Of a DNA stretch of 64,000 nucleotides, positions 9,301-16,979 are shown piece after piece. A program made the position numbers and the translations under genes. The DNA comes from Larkinella soli. GTDB taxonomy: Bacteria; Bacteroidota; Bacteroidia; Cytophagales; Spirosomataceae. Each line of letters starts with the position of its first letter. The first letter of the stretch is position 1. The stretch lies in the NCBI RefSeq assembly GCF_003703975.1, contig NZ_QTJY01000001.1:930001-994000 (forward strand), read 5' to 3'. Below the pieces are notes generated by a model. The model did not search any database and was not told the origin of the DNA. It was given only the letters and a program-made list of their open reading frames with translations.

Positions 9301-10185
9301 CTCCGGGGATAGCGGAAGTTGCTGGTACTGTTTCCCGGCGCGTTTTTCATAGTTCGGCAGATTGGCTTCCCGGTAGGCGAACGGCTGCGGGTTCAGGCCG
9401 TCGTGCAGCTGTTTCACGCGGTCGCCGACGGCCCACAGGATGCCTTTTTCCAGCAGATCCTGAAAACCGGGTACGCTCCAGGTCCGTTCATCGTGTCCGT
9501 AGGCCGTGTAGAACACCCGTCCTTTGCCGTAGGTCCGCGTCCAGGTGTACGGCTCGGTTTTCTGACCCGGTTTGTCCTTTTCCTGATCGGCCTTGATATC
9601 ACGGACCGCCAGTACGTTGTTGTCGGCCTGAAGCTTCTCGTGCAGGTAGGTTTCATCGTAGGCTTTGAACGGTTTCAGGCCCATGACGGCCGGATGTTCG
9701 GGCTGGACGTGCAGCGTCTGGATGGTATCCATCCGGTGCCGCCAGAATTGCCCGCCCACCAGCTTGATATATTCCTCCGAGTTCCGGAAGCAGTAGGACG
9801 CACAGTGAACCGGAATCAGCCCCTTGCCGCTCGCGACGAAGTCGAGCAGGGCTTTTTCCTGAGGTTTGGCCAGGCTGTCCCAATTGGCATAGATCAGCAG
9901 GCCGTCATATTTGGCCAGGGTTTCCGGATTCAGGTCTTCCAGCCGGTCCGTGTAAGTCAGGTTGATGCCCCGGTTGCCGAGAGCGGCCATCAGCTGGGGC
10001 ACCCGTTCGGCCGGCCGGTGGTGGCCGTTGTCGCCCAGAAACAGGATTTCGGTCCGGCGCGGTTTTTCGACGGCGGACGAGACCCGGGCTCCGCCGGCCG
10101 AATCCCCGGCGGTTTGACGACGGGAGCACTGGGTCAGGACGGCCAGCAGGCTCAGGGTCAGAAGGAAATACGTTGGCTTTTTCAT
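6400..10185 (-). CDS. ThuA / PVC-type beta-propeller / HEAT / azurin-like fusion lipoprotein
   Basis: This exported 1261-residue protein has a lipobox LLAVLTQC with Cys20 as the lipidation site. Visible modules in order are: a ThuA-like domain (about 45-265); a PVC-type six-bladed propeller as in sorbosone dehydrogenase-like enzymes (about 300-670); HEAT-like helices (about 690-880); a CARDB-like beta domain (about 915-1020); and a C-terminal cupredoxin. The cupredoxin has azurin-type copper ligands His1167, Cys1235, His1240 and Met1244, spaced C-x4-H-x3-M. No CxxCH haem motif is present, so copper may replace cytochrome c as electron carrier. The start overlaps the upstream oxidoreductase stop (ATGA), which implies coupled translation. 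Periplasmic or surface sugar oxidation is inferred. Confidence 0.88.
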   Translation of the reverse strand: MKKPTYFLLTLSLLAVLTQCSRRQTAGDSAGGARVSSAVEKPRRTEILFLGDNGHHRPAERVPQLMAALGNRGINLTYTDRLEDLNPETLAKYDGLLIYANWDSLAKPQEKALLDFVASGKGLIPVHCASYCFRNSEEYIKLVGGQFWRHRMDTIQTLHVQPEHPAVMGLKPFKAYDETYLHEKLQADNNVLAVRDIKADQEKDKPGQKTEPYTWTRTYGKGRVFYTAYGHDERTWSVPGFQDLLEKGILWAVGDRVKQLHDGLNPQPFAYREANLPNYEKRAGKQYQQLPLSPEESLKHIQVPVDFTLELFAHEPDVMHPIAMAWDEKGRLYVLITKDYPNERKPEGGRDYIVICEDTNKDGKADKFTNFAEGLSIPTGMVFYNGGLIVSQAPHMLYLKDTNGDDKADEKKILFSGFGTFDTHAGPSNLHYGFDNWIWGSVGYSGFAGKIGADSVKFGQGFFRFKPDGSKLEYVTSTSNNTWGLAFNETGDVFGSTANNSHGWYLAIPHRYFPGNQGAGSRSTDTHKDMKPITGKVRQVDVFGGFTAAAGHNFYTARAFPKPYWNRVAFVSEPTGHILHQNIMVKKGTDFEDNEGLGFNLLAGADEWVAPVFAEVGPDGAVWVVDWYSFIIQHNPTPRGADNGPGNAYQTDLRDFTHGRIYRVAYRNAPAYTPLSLSKDRPAELVAALKNSNMFWRQTAQRLLVERGNTDVVPQLLELVKDQSLDEIGINPAAIHALWTLKGLGVLEGSDANAVQVATAALKHACAGVRKTAVQVLPRNAASAGALLQAGSLNDKEPLVVLNSLLAFSEMPMSPEVEKALLTRLDQAKELNDRWLPDAFACVLTSQGGKLMQTFLKQSVAKAASLPKTASGQAMSGNHDHAAMNHGGTAAVTTASTAGDKPDLVITKVRTEPGSPYVREGAKIFVEVTNKGGAAVPEGTPVPLALRIEGQGRKLEYVSQAHTAGIKPGETVTISKGNNGPWSTDFNVMFEVPGDYSVTVVTDRDNQLAEGDERNNAFTHKLTYRPPQSMNAFVLERATRNYMAVAPVDSVISLLRMSRQLDPAGSAAIVKGVSDGWNPRRKATLRDTDKQFVAGLLNEIPTEGRDRMGRVLQAWGLQSSDQSNDPNVETIRLKSVREALQFDKKEFTVTAGKQVEIVFENPDAMQHNVVIGKPKSLDIIGAAADKLITAKDGAERNYVPSVPQIVAASPLVNPDQTYRLKFTAPAQPGDYPFVCTFPGHWRIMNGIMRVKAATDAKAAAK

Positions 10186-11327
10186 GCTTCCGATTCGACA
10201 GATTCCGCCACGCTCTTGAAGTCGGGCAGGTTTTTCAGTTTTCCGCCGTCGAGGGCCGACTCGTGCGCCAGAATCCCGACGCTGGTCCAGTTGGCCGACT
10301 GCCAGGCATTGGGGAACGGTTCGCGGTCTTCGACGATCGCCGTTACAAACTCGTGGACCAGGTGCGGGTGTGAGCCGCCGTGGCCGCTACCCTGCGTGAA
10401 CGACAGGTGCGTATTTTCGGCAATATCATAAACGCCCTGCGTCGTAAACGGCTGGATTTCAGCCGGCAGGTAGTGCGCAAAGTCGGGCACTTTCACCCGC
10501 TCCGGAATTTCGTGTTCCTGTTTTTTGGCCGTATGAATGACCGCATCCTCTCCTTCGATCAGCGGCCATTCGAACGATTTCTTCGAGCCGTATACCTCGA
10601 AGCTCTCCCGGTATTGCCGGGCCGTGTCGAACAGGGAACGGTACACGTAAGCCGCCAGGTCGCTGTCCTTGAACTTGATATGCGCCGACTCGACGGCGAA
10701 GGGCGAGTTGTAATGCGAAATCAGTTCCTCCCGGATGGTACCCGAGCCGAAGCAGGAGACATATTCGGCTTCGAGTTTGAGCAGGGCCGAAACCGGTCCG
10801 ACGCAGTGGGTGGCGTAGTGCATCGGCGGCAGGCCGGGCCAGTAGCCGGGCCAGCCGTCCATATCCTGCTGGTGGCTGGCTTTCAGAAACTGCACCTTGC
10901 CGAGTTCCCCTTTCTCATATAACTCCTTGACGAACAGGAACTCCCGGCTATACACGACGGTTTCCATCATCATGTATTTCTTGCCAGATTCCTTGCAGGC
11001 CTTCACGATCTCCATGCATTCCTCCACCGTCGTCGCCATCGGCACCGTGCAGGCCACGTGTTTGCCGGCCCGCAGCGCCTTCAGGCTCTGTTCCGCGTGG
11101 TTGTGAATCGGGGAATTGATGTGAACCGCATCGACGTCCGGATCGGCCAGCAGGTCGTCGATGTTGTTATACCGTTTTTCGATGCCGAAGGCGTCGCCGA
11201 TCTCGTTCAGTTTTTCGGTATTCCGCTGGCAGATCGCATACATACGGGTATGCGGATGCCGCTGGTAAATGGGGATGAACTCGGCGCCGAAGCCGAGTCC
11301 GACAATGGCAATGTTGAGCTTTGACAT
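10182..11327 (-). CDS. Gfo/Idh/MocA-family oxidoreductase
   Basis: An NAD(P)-dependent sugar or cyclitol dehydrogenase-like protein of 381 residues, with a Rossmann N-terminus (IVGLGFGAEF, residues 8-17) and a Gfo/Idh C-terminal domain. The usual Glu-Lys-Pro motif that positions cofactor and substrate reads Thr94-Val95-Pro96, so the conserved lysine is missing. Catalysis may use another residue, or the enzyme may act differently. It is translationally coupled to the ThuA/azurin fusion and sits 16 bp after the epimerase-like gene. Gfo/Idh proteins with ThuA partners are known in 3-keto-sugar metabolism (ThuB/ThuA), and that is the inferred context. Confidence 0.9.
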   Translation of the reverse strand: MSKLNIAIVGLGFGAEFIPIYQRHPHTRMYAICQRNTEKLNEIGDAFGIEKRYNNIDDLLADPDVDAVHINSPIHNHAEQSLKALRAGKHVACTVPMATTVEECMEIVKACKESGKKYMMMETVVYSREFLFVKELYEKGELGKVQFLKASHQQDMDGWPGYWPGLPPMHYATHCVGPVSALLKLEAEYVSCFGSGTIREELISHYNSPFAVESAHIKFKDSDLAAYVYRSLFDTARQYRESFEVYGSKKSFEWPLIEGEDAVIHTAKKQEHEIPERVKVPDFAHYLPAEIQPFTTQGVYDIAENTHLSFTQGSGHGGSHPHLVHEFVTAIVEDREPFPNAWQSANWTSVGILAHESALDGGKLKNLPDFKSVAESVESEA

Positions 11328-11343
11328 GGTCAGGGTCAGAAGG

Positions 11344-12204
11344 TTAGGATGAAATACTATGGATCATCAATTTCTCTTTCAGAAAAGCCAGCCCATCCTG
11401 CGCCAGTTGTTCGGGCGAGGGGAACATCTTCCGGACGATATGGGCCGCTGCGGCCAGGTCGGTCGGCGTCAGGCCGAACGCTTCGATGGCGATGGCGCCT
11501 TCGTAATCGATTTCCTGCAACACCTGAAAGACCCGGTCGAAATCGACATGGCCCCGGCCGGGGGTGCTGCGGTCGTTCTCGGAAACCTGCACGTGAACCA
11601 GGTAGGGCGCACACCGGCGAAGGGCCTCCGCGAGGTCTTTTTCCTCGATGTTGGCATGGAAGGTGTCGAACATCAGCCGGCAGTTCGGGTGGTCGACGGC
11701 CTCCACGTACCGGATCAGGTCGTCGGCACAGGTCAGCAGGTAGGTTTCGAACCGGTTCAGGTATTCGAGGCCGAGCATAATACCCTGATTAGCAGCATGA
11801 TTGGCGATTTCGCGCATGGCTTCCACCGACCGGTTCCATTCTTCCGCCGTCGCGGGTTTTCCGGTAAACGTTTTGAAACCGGAATGATACGGGCCGGTCA
11901 GGAGCCGGGCGCCCATGGCTTTGGTGCAGTCGATCACCCCCTTCATCCGCTCGATTCCGGCCCGACGTACAGACTCGTCCGGGCTGATCAGGCTGTATTC
12001 CGGCCCCAGAATGGAGCAGGCCGCCCGGTCGAGCCCGAGAGCATCCAGCCGGCGGCCGATGCCCTCCCACCGCGCCACGTCGGTGTCGGCGATCGGGATC
12101 TCCACGAAGTCAAAACCGGTATTTTTCAGGAAGGTAAGGGTGTCGGAAAGGTCCTCCTGCATGGTAGTGGTCCAGAGGAACAAATTGATTCCGAGCTTAT
12201 TCAT
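11344..12204 (-). CDS. Ketose 3-epimerase-like sugar isomerase (AP-endonuclease TIM barrel)
   Basis: A 286-residue Xylose-isomerase-like TIM barrel, close in pattern to D-tagatose/D-allulose 3-epimerases. The metal ligands line up as Glu147 (GLEYLNRFE), Asp180 (MFDTFHANIEE), Gln206 (HVQVSEND) and Glu241 (IEAF). The third ligand is Gln, as in hydroxypyruvate isomerases, where tagatose 3-epimerases have His. It is the first gene of the minus-strand operon with the Gfo/Idh oxidoreductase and the ThuA fusion. An AraC regulator is divergent. The likely role is epimerisation or isomerisation of a keto-sugar; the substrate is unknown. Confidence 0.9.
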   Translation of the reverse strand: MNKLGINLFLWTTTMQEDLSDTLTFLKNTGFDFVEIPIADTDVARWEGIGRRLDALGLDRAACSILGPEYSLISPDESVRRAGIERMKGVIDCTKAMGARLLTGPYHSGFKTFTGKPATAEEWNRSVEAMREIANHAANQGIMLGLEYLNRFETYLLTCADDLIRYVEAVDHPNCRLMFDTFHANIEEKDLAEALRRCAPYLVHVQVSENDRSTPGRGHVDFDRVFQVLQEIDYEGAIAIEAFGLTPTDLAAAAHIVRKMFPSPEQLAQDGLAFLKEKLMIHSISS

Positions 12205-12304
12205 ATTTTTTCTTAATCAGTTACTACAAAAATAGGGAACGATCCGTCAGTTTACTCGGCTTTTCTTGTCAAATGATGATTTTATTTTAACCAAAAAAGA
12301 TTAA

Positions 12305-12312
12305 TATCTTTG
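12305..12312 (+). promoter_or_regulatory. -7 box of the divergent AraC gene
   Basis: TATCTTTG matches the Bacteroidota -7 consensus TAnnTTTG and lies 27 bases before the start codon at 12340. No clear -33 TTG at ideal spacing is visible. Confidence 0.5.
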
Positions 12313-12339
12313 CGAACCATGTAAAAAGACAGCAATCCC

Positions 12340-13212
12340 ATGCGAAACGCCCTACGGAAAGAGCTGGAACCGGTAGCGTCCTCCTTTATCGTCAAAGAGC
12401 TGGTCGAATCCCATTTTGACCCGAACTGGCACTTTCATCCCCATTACCAGCTGTTTCTGGTGGAGGAAGGCACCGGCACCCGGTTTATCGGAGATTCGAT
12501 CCGGCCTTTCACGGAAGGGGATCTGGTATTTCTGGGGCCGAACCTCCCCCACCTCTGGCGGAGCGATCAGGTGTATTTCAACCGGGATTCAGGCCGGATC
12601 ACGCGCGGCATCGTCCTGTATTTCCCGGAAGATTTTCTGGGTACCGATTTTTTTCGGAAACCGGAAATGAGTCTGCTTCATCAGTTGCTCGAACATGCCC
12701 GGCGGGGGCTGGAGTGGACCGGGCCAACCCAGGAATATGTCCGGGAAGCCCTCCGCCGATTAGCCGCTCAGCCGGCGGGGTTCAGCCGGGTCCTGGCGCT
12801 GCTTGAACTGCTGCACACTCTTTCGCATCGGCCCGATTACCAGTTCATTACCAGTCTGGGGTATACCAATACCGTAAAGCCTTCCGAAACGGACCGGATG
12901 CAGATCGTTCATGATTACGTGCTGGGGCATTTTCAGGAGGACGTCAGCCTTGACATGGTCGCCGACCTGGCCGGAATGACCCCGCCGGCTTTCTGCCGGT
13001 ATTTCAAGACGCGCGCCAACAAGACCTTTTCGGAATTTGTCTCGGAGGTCCGGATCGGCCATGCCTGTAAACTTCTGATGGAGGGGCGGTTGAGCGTCAC
13101 GCAGGTTAGTTTTGAGAGCGGTTACCGGACGCTGTCGAATTTTAACCGCCAGTTCAAGGGCATCACGGGACAGACGCCCTCCGAGTACGTGAGGACGATC
13201 CGGGTCGTCTGA
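12340..13212 (+). CDS. AraC-family regulator with cupin sensor domain
   Basis: This 290-residue regulator has an N-terminal cupin domain (HFDPNWHFHPHYQLFLVEEG) that usually binds a sugar, and a C-terminal pair of AraC helix-turn-helix units (LDMVADLAGMTPPAFCRYFK; second unit VSFESGYRTLSNFNRQFKGI). It is divergent from the epimerase-Gfo/Idh-ThuA operon with 135 bp between, which suggests that it controls that operon in response to its sugar. A strong hairpin between its end and the next, convergent gene is listed separately. Confidence 0.92.
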   Translation: MRNALRKELEPVASSFIVKELVESHFDPNWHFHPHYQLFLVEEGTGTRFIGDSIRPFTEGDLVFLGPNLPHLWRSDQVYFNRDSGRITRGIVLYFPEDFLGTDFFRKPEMSLLHQLLEHARRGLEWTGPTQEYVREALRRLAAQPAGFSRVLALLELLHTLSHRPDYQFITSLGYTNTVKPSETDRMQIVHDYVLGHFQEDVSLDMVADLAGMTPPAFCRYFKTRANKTFSEFVSEVRIGHACKLLMEGRLSVTQVSFESGYRTLSNFNRQFKGITGQTPSEYVRTIRVV

Positions 13213-13236
13213 GAATCACGAATTTTCAGAAGAAAA

Positions 13237-13268
13237 GGCCCCCGGTACCGGGCGCGATACCGGGGGCC
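13237..13268. terminator. GC-rich hairpin between convergent genes
   Basis: An 11-bp perfect stem (ggcccccggta / taccgggggcc) with a 10-nt loop. On the minus strand it is followed by a T-rich run, so it mainly ends the hydrolase gene. Confidence 0.8.
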
Positions 13269-13272
13269 TGAA

Positions 13273-14136
13273 TCAGGAGGCCGGCTGCGACACCGGCTGG
13301 TCGGCGGTGATGAATGCAATCAGGTCTTCGTTCAGGCGGTCCTTTTCGGTGTAAAACAGCCCATGCGGGGCCCCCTCATAGGTCAGCATATGGGATTGGG
13401 GGATCAACTGGTGCGTCAGCTTTCCCGACGCTTCGATGGGAACGATCTTATCGGAGTCGCCGTGGATGACCAGCGTGGGAACCTGGATGGCCGGCAGGTC
13501 GTTGCGGAAATCGGTTTCCGAAAACGAACGCACACAGTCGAGCGTCGCTTTCGGCGAACCGAGCAGGGCCAGCCCCTGGTTCCAGGCCAGCAGCGATTCA
13601 CTCACGGGGTGGTTCAGCATACTGACTCCGTAAAACATTTTACCGAAGTTGGACAGGAAATCGGCCCGGTCTTTCTGCAGTTGTTCCAGGATCTGGTCGA
13701 ACACCTGCTTGTCGACCCCATCCGGGTTGTCGGCCGTCTTCAACAGGAAAGGCGTCACGGCCCCGACGAAAATCACCCTGGACACCCGCGCTCCGCCATA
13801 CCGGCTCATGTAGCGGGCCACTTCACCCCCACCCATCGAAAAGCCAACCAGCGTCACATCCTGTAGGTCCAGTTCATCCAATACCGCCTTCAGGTCATCG
13901 GCCAGCGTATCATAGTCGTAGCCGTCCCAGGGTTTCGACGACTTCCCGAAACCGCGCCGGTCATAAGTGATGCAGCGAAGCCCGTGCTTCGGCAGTTCGG
14001 TCAACTGGTATTCCCACATTTCATGGCTGAGGGGCCAGCCATGAATCAGCACCACCGGCCGGCCGGTTCCCCAATCCTGATAAAACAAATTCACCTTCTG
14101 CCCGGAATGGTCGACGGACGACGGAACATAACTCAT
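13273..14136 (-). CDS. Alpha/beta hydrolase (non-haem chloroperoxidase/esterase-like)
   Basis: A 287-residue alpha/beta hydrolase. It has the oxyanion motif HGWPLS near residue 32, the nucleophile elbow GFSMGG with Ser100, the acid Asp in HGDSDKIVP and the His in GAPHGLF. The pattern is that of cofactor-free haloperoxidase and arylesterase-like enzymes, which are esterases in vivo. No signal peptide is visible, so it is cytoplasmic. It stands alone between two convergent or divergent neighbours. The natural substrate cannot be told from sequence. Confidence 0.9.
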   Translation of the reverse strand: MSYVPSSVDHSGQKVNLFYQDWGTGRPVVLIHGWPLSHEMWEYQLTELPKHGLRCITYDRRGFGKSSKPWDGYDYDTLADDLKAVLDELDLQDVTLVGFSMGGGEVARYMSRYGGARVSRVIFVGAVTPFLLKTADNPDGVDKQVFDQILEQLQKDRADFLSNFGKMFYGVSMLNHPVSESLLAWNQGLALLGSPKATLDCVRSFSETDFRNDLPAIQVPTLVIHGDSDKIVPIEASGKLTHQLIPQSHMLTYEGAPHGLFYTEKDRLNEDLIAFITADQPVSQPAS

Positions 14137-14205
14137 AACGCTGATCGGTTTGATGAAAAATAGGTTTCGATATTGTAACTGAGGTTACCGGAAATAGTTA
14201 CACCG

Positions 14206-14694
14206 ATGGCTTTTTCCTATTTTGGCGGAATGAATCCCTCTCTGCTCCTACGTCTCCGGCATCAGCCCGTTGCGCTCGATACTCTGTTAGCCGGTTTGAC
14301 CGAAGCTCAGGTACGGAGCCGTCCGCAGCCCGAAAAGTGGTCCATTCTGGAAAATATCGCCCACCTGGGCCGCTATCACCTGGTTTTTCTGGAGCGGATG
14401 GAAACCATTCTGAAGGAAAACCGTCCGGCCTTCGACCGCTATGTGGCCGACACCGACCCGGGTTTCGGGGAATGGCGGACGAAACCGACGGAACGCCTGC
14501 TGGCGGAATACCGGGAGACCCGTGCCGCTGTTTTGGACTTTCTGGCCGGACTGACGGTCGACCAGCTGCGGAAAACCGGGGTTCATCCCGTCTACGGGCC
14601 GATGTCGGTCGAAGGCTGGGCCGAGTTTTTTCTGCTCCACGAAGCGCACCACTATTTCACGATCCTGAAACTGGCGGGACCGCTCCGGGCCTAA
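14206..14694 (+). CDS. DinB-family four-helix protein
   Basis: A 162-residue DinB/YfiT-like metal-binding helical bundle protein. Metal-binding histidines are visible in the first helix region (ENIAHLGRYH) and near the C-terminus (LLHEAHHYF). Members include thiol transferases and proteins of unknown role. The start could also be ATG 14230 (MNPSLLLRL), because a -7-like TATTTTG lies at 14218-14224. Its stop codon overlaps the stop of the convergent radical SAM gene (14691-14694). Confidence 0.85.
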   Translation: MAFSYFGGMNPSLLLRLRHQPVALDTLLAGLTEAQVRSRPQPEKWSILENIAHLGRYHLVFLERMETILKENRPAFDRYVADTDPGFGEWRTKPTERLLAEYRETRAAVLDFLAGLTVDQLRKTGVHPVYGPMSVEGWAEFFLLHEAHHYFTILKLAGPLRA

Positions 14695-15752
14695 TCGAAC
14701 AGGTTCAGCTGATTGCCGCGTCGAAACCGGGAGGTGTCGAGTTCAGGCAGTCCGGCTTCCGGCAGGTATTTCCGGCAGGCGATCCGGTGCAGCTGGCGGA
14801 TCTGTTCGGCAAACCGCCCTTCGCCGGCCATGCGCGTTCCGAAGCGGGAGTCCTCCAGACTTCCGCCGTGGCATTCCCGAATCTGGGAAAGCACCTTGTC
14901 GGCCCGGTCCGGAAAGGTCTTCCGGAGCCAGTCCTCGAACAGCGGCCCGATGGCTCCGTTCAGCCGGACCACCGTATAGCCGGCCCAGATCGCCCCACTG
15001 CCCCCAGCGGCTTCGATCAGTTTCGGAATTTCGTGATCGTTCAGTCCCGGTATGATCGGGGCCGTCATGACGCCGACCGGCACCCCGGCTTTGGTCAGGG
15101 TTTCGATGATCTGGAGCCGACGGCGGGCCGTGGCGGTGCGGGGTTCCATCACCAGCCGCAGGTCTTCGTTGAGGGTGGTCAGGGAGATCAGTACGAAGGC
15201 CAGGTTTTGATCGGCCAGTTGTCTCAGCAAATCCACATCCCTCAGAACGAGCGCGTTCTTGGTCAGGATGCTGATCGGGTGGCGGTGTTGCAGACAGATT
15301 TCCAGGATTCTCCGCGTCAGCCCGAATTCGCGTTCGGCCGGCTGGTAACAGTCCGTATTGCCGGAAAGATGAATCACTTCCGGGCGGTATTTTTTCGACT
15401 GAAAGGCTTTTTCCAGCAGTTCCGGCGCATTTTTCTTTACCAGAATTTTGCTTTCGAAATCCAGCCCGGCCGAGAAACCCCAGTATTCGTGCGAGTTGCG
15501 GGCATAGCAGTAAATACATCCGTGCTCACAGCCCAGGTAAGGATTGATGGAGGCCGAGAAGCCGATGTCGGGGCTTTCCGGGCGGCTGATGATCTGCTTC
15601 GGGAAGTCTTCGATAAACTGGGTCCGGATCCGGGGTTCCGGAAAATCGTCGTCCGGAACATCCTGCTCCGGGTCGAATTCCGTCTGCCGCGACTGAAACC
15701 GGTTGTGCGGATTGAACTGTGCTCCCCGCCCCTTTTTGTAGGCGTCTGCCAT
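14691..15752 (-). CDS. Radical SAM protein of the SPL-like / PA0069 family
   Basis: A 353-residue radical SAM enzyme with the cluster motif CEHGCIYCYA (Cys-x3-Cys-x2-Cys), followed by a TIM-barrel SAM domain with HLSGNTDCYQ and TKNALVLRD. The family is related in fold to spore photoproduct lyase but its reaction is not established. The start chosen is ATG 15752 (MADAYKKGRG). An in-frame ATG 33 codons upstream would add a hydrophobic stretch unlike the family. It stands alone and is convergent with the DinB-like gene with overlapping stops. Confidence 0.9.
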   Translation of the reverse strand: MADAYKKGRGAQFNPHNRFQSRQTEFDPEQDVPDDDFPEPRIRTQFIEDFPKQIISRPESPDIGFSASINPYLGCEHGCIYCYARNSHEYWGFSAGLDFESKILVKKNAPELLEKAFQSKKYRPEVIHLSGNTDCYQPAEREFGLTRRILEICLQHRHPISILTKNALVLRDVDLLRQLADQNLAFVLISLTTLNEDLRLVMEPRTATARRRLQIIETLTKAGVPVGVMTAPIIPGLNDHEIPKLIEAAGGSGAIWAGYTVVRLNGAIGPLFEDWLRKTFPDRADKVLSQIRECHGGSLEDSRFGTRMAGEGRFAEQIRQLHRIACRKYLPEAGLPELDTSRFRRGNQLNLFD

Positions 15753-15913
15753 GCCGATGAAGTTTCCGGCAATATAATACAGGTAAAATATAAATACCAG
15801 TCGGACTAACAAAGATTTGTCAGCGCAAAAGGCGGACGGGAGCCCCGTCAATCCTGTTAATTTTTCTTAAATCCAATGACAAATTCTTCATTTCTTTCCA
15901 TTAAACCGGCCGA

Positions 15914-16627
15914 ATGTCGAACTTGCCTTTCCATATGAGACTCCTATTGCTGTTTCTTCTGCTGTCTTTCGGGGCCTGGGCTCAGACGCCGAGGTATATC
16001 ATCGGCAAGGTTCTCGACCAGGAATCGGGTCAGGGCGTCAACAATGCCAGCGTGATCAACAAACGTTCGCAGGCGGTGGGGCGCACCAACCCGGCCGGGT
16101 CCTATTACCTCCAGGTCAAACCCGGAGATTCGGTCATCATTACCAGCCCGACCCACGGTCGGGCGGCTTTTCAGTGGGACGGACAGGAGCGGCAGCCGCT
16201 CCTCCGGATGAAGCGGCAACTGGCCGACGACGTCATCAACCTTCAGGAAGTCACGGTACGGGGAAAACGGGAGGCCGAACTGAAGCGGGAACTGGAACAG
16301 ATTCTGAGTGAGCCGGAAGCCCGGCGTAACCTGTCGGCCGGGGAAATCGTCAACCTGGCGCAATCGCCGGTTACCCTGCTTTACGAGCTGTTCAGCAAGC
16401 GCGCCAAGGCCGACCGGAAGCTGGCCGTTCTGATGCAGGAAGACCGCCGGGCTAAGCTGGCCGGATATCGCTTTGAACTCGTGGCCGGCAGGGCCACCGA
16501 TCTGAAAGGGGACGAAATGGAACAATTCAGGGCGTTCTGCCGCTTCGATGATCTGTTTATTCTCCAGGCCAGTGAGTACGAACTCACCTATGCCATTCTG
16601 CAGCGATTAAAGGAATTTAAACGGTAA
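15914..16627 (+). CDS. Exported carboxypeptidase-like regulatory domain protein
   Basis: A 237-residue secreted protein. It has a signal peptide (cleavage likely after AWA in SFGAWAQ), then a carboxypeptidase-regulatory-like (CarboxypepD_reg) beta-sandwich (about 30-115; GKVLDQESGQGVNNASV, SYYLQVKPGD). A helical C-terminal region follows (about 115-237), rich in Arg and Glu. Such proteins are common in Bacteroidota envelopes and their role is not defined. An alternative ATG at 15935 would shorten the signal peptide to 17 residues. Confidence 0.85.
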   Translation: MSNLPFHMRLLLLFLLLSFGAWAQTPRYIIGKVLDQESGQGVNNASVINKRSQAVGRTNPAGSYYLQVKPGDSVIITSPTHGRAAFQWDGQERQPLLRMKRQLADDVINLQEVTVRGKREAELKRELEQILSEPEARRNLSAGEIVNLAQSPVTLLYELFSKRAKADRKLAVLMQEDRRAKLAGYRFELVAGRATDLKGDEMEQFRAFCRFDDLFILQASEYELTYAILQRLKEFKR

Positions 16628-16743
16628 AAACCGGACGTTCGGCCACTCCCCGACCACAGGTTTCTTATAGGAAATATTTCGGAAAACGGCCGGACCAGGA
16701 CCATTTACAATAGCCTACCCAATTTATAGGTATATCCACCTAC

Positions 16744-16816
16744 AAAAACGAAAAAGCCACGTGGGACGACCCTCATGGCTTTCTGATTTACTCAACGTTA
16801 TGAAAAACTTTTCTTT
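16744..16816 (-). ncRNA. Putative small RNA with intrinsic terminator
   Basis: On the minus strand a perfect -7 box precedes about 35 nt of A-rich sequence. A hairpin follows (arms 16753-16759 and 16776-16782, continued by a GGG/CCC pair inside), then T5-CG-T5. Promoter, short body and terminator occur in one intergenic space with no open frame. This suggests an independent transcript of about 70-75 nt. I do not recognise a known family. Confidence 0.5.
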
Positions 16817-16822
16817 TCGATG

Positions 16823-16855
16823 CAAATATAACATAAGTTGCAATATAAAGTTCAA
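16823..16855 (-). promoter_or_regulatory. Promoter of the putative small RNA
   Basis: On the minus strand the -33 TTG (plus-strand 16853-16855) and the -7 box TATATTTG (plus-strand 16823-16830) are 22 bp apart, close to the Bacteroidota consensus. Confidence 0.5.
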
Positions 16856-16979
16856 TTCCTTTAAAAATTTTTTACAGAGTCATTATCTAATTGTCAAACC
16901 GTTGATTTACAGAGTATTAACGTTGTAACCAATACCGACAAGTAAGCAACATTATAAGTAATATTACTCAAAAAACCGC

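Larger units (their letters stand above)
16628..16979. other. Intergenic region, 352 bp, low GC
   Basis: This stretch holds no coding frame. It contains a predicted minus-strand promoter and hairpin, listed as a putative small RNA. The remaining part (16860-16979) is AT-rich and includes a poly-T/A tract near 16865. Confidence 0.6.

Noticed and set aside
14337-15809. A 490-codon plus-strand frame opposite the radical SAM gene
   Set aside because: The minus strand has the CxxxCxxC motif and full family pattern; the plus frame has none.
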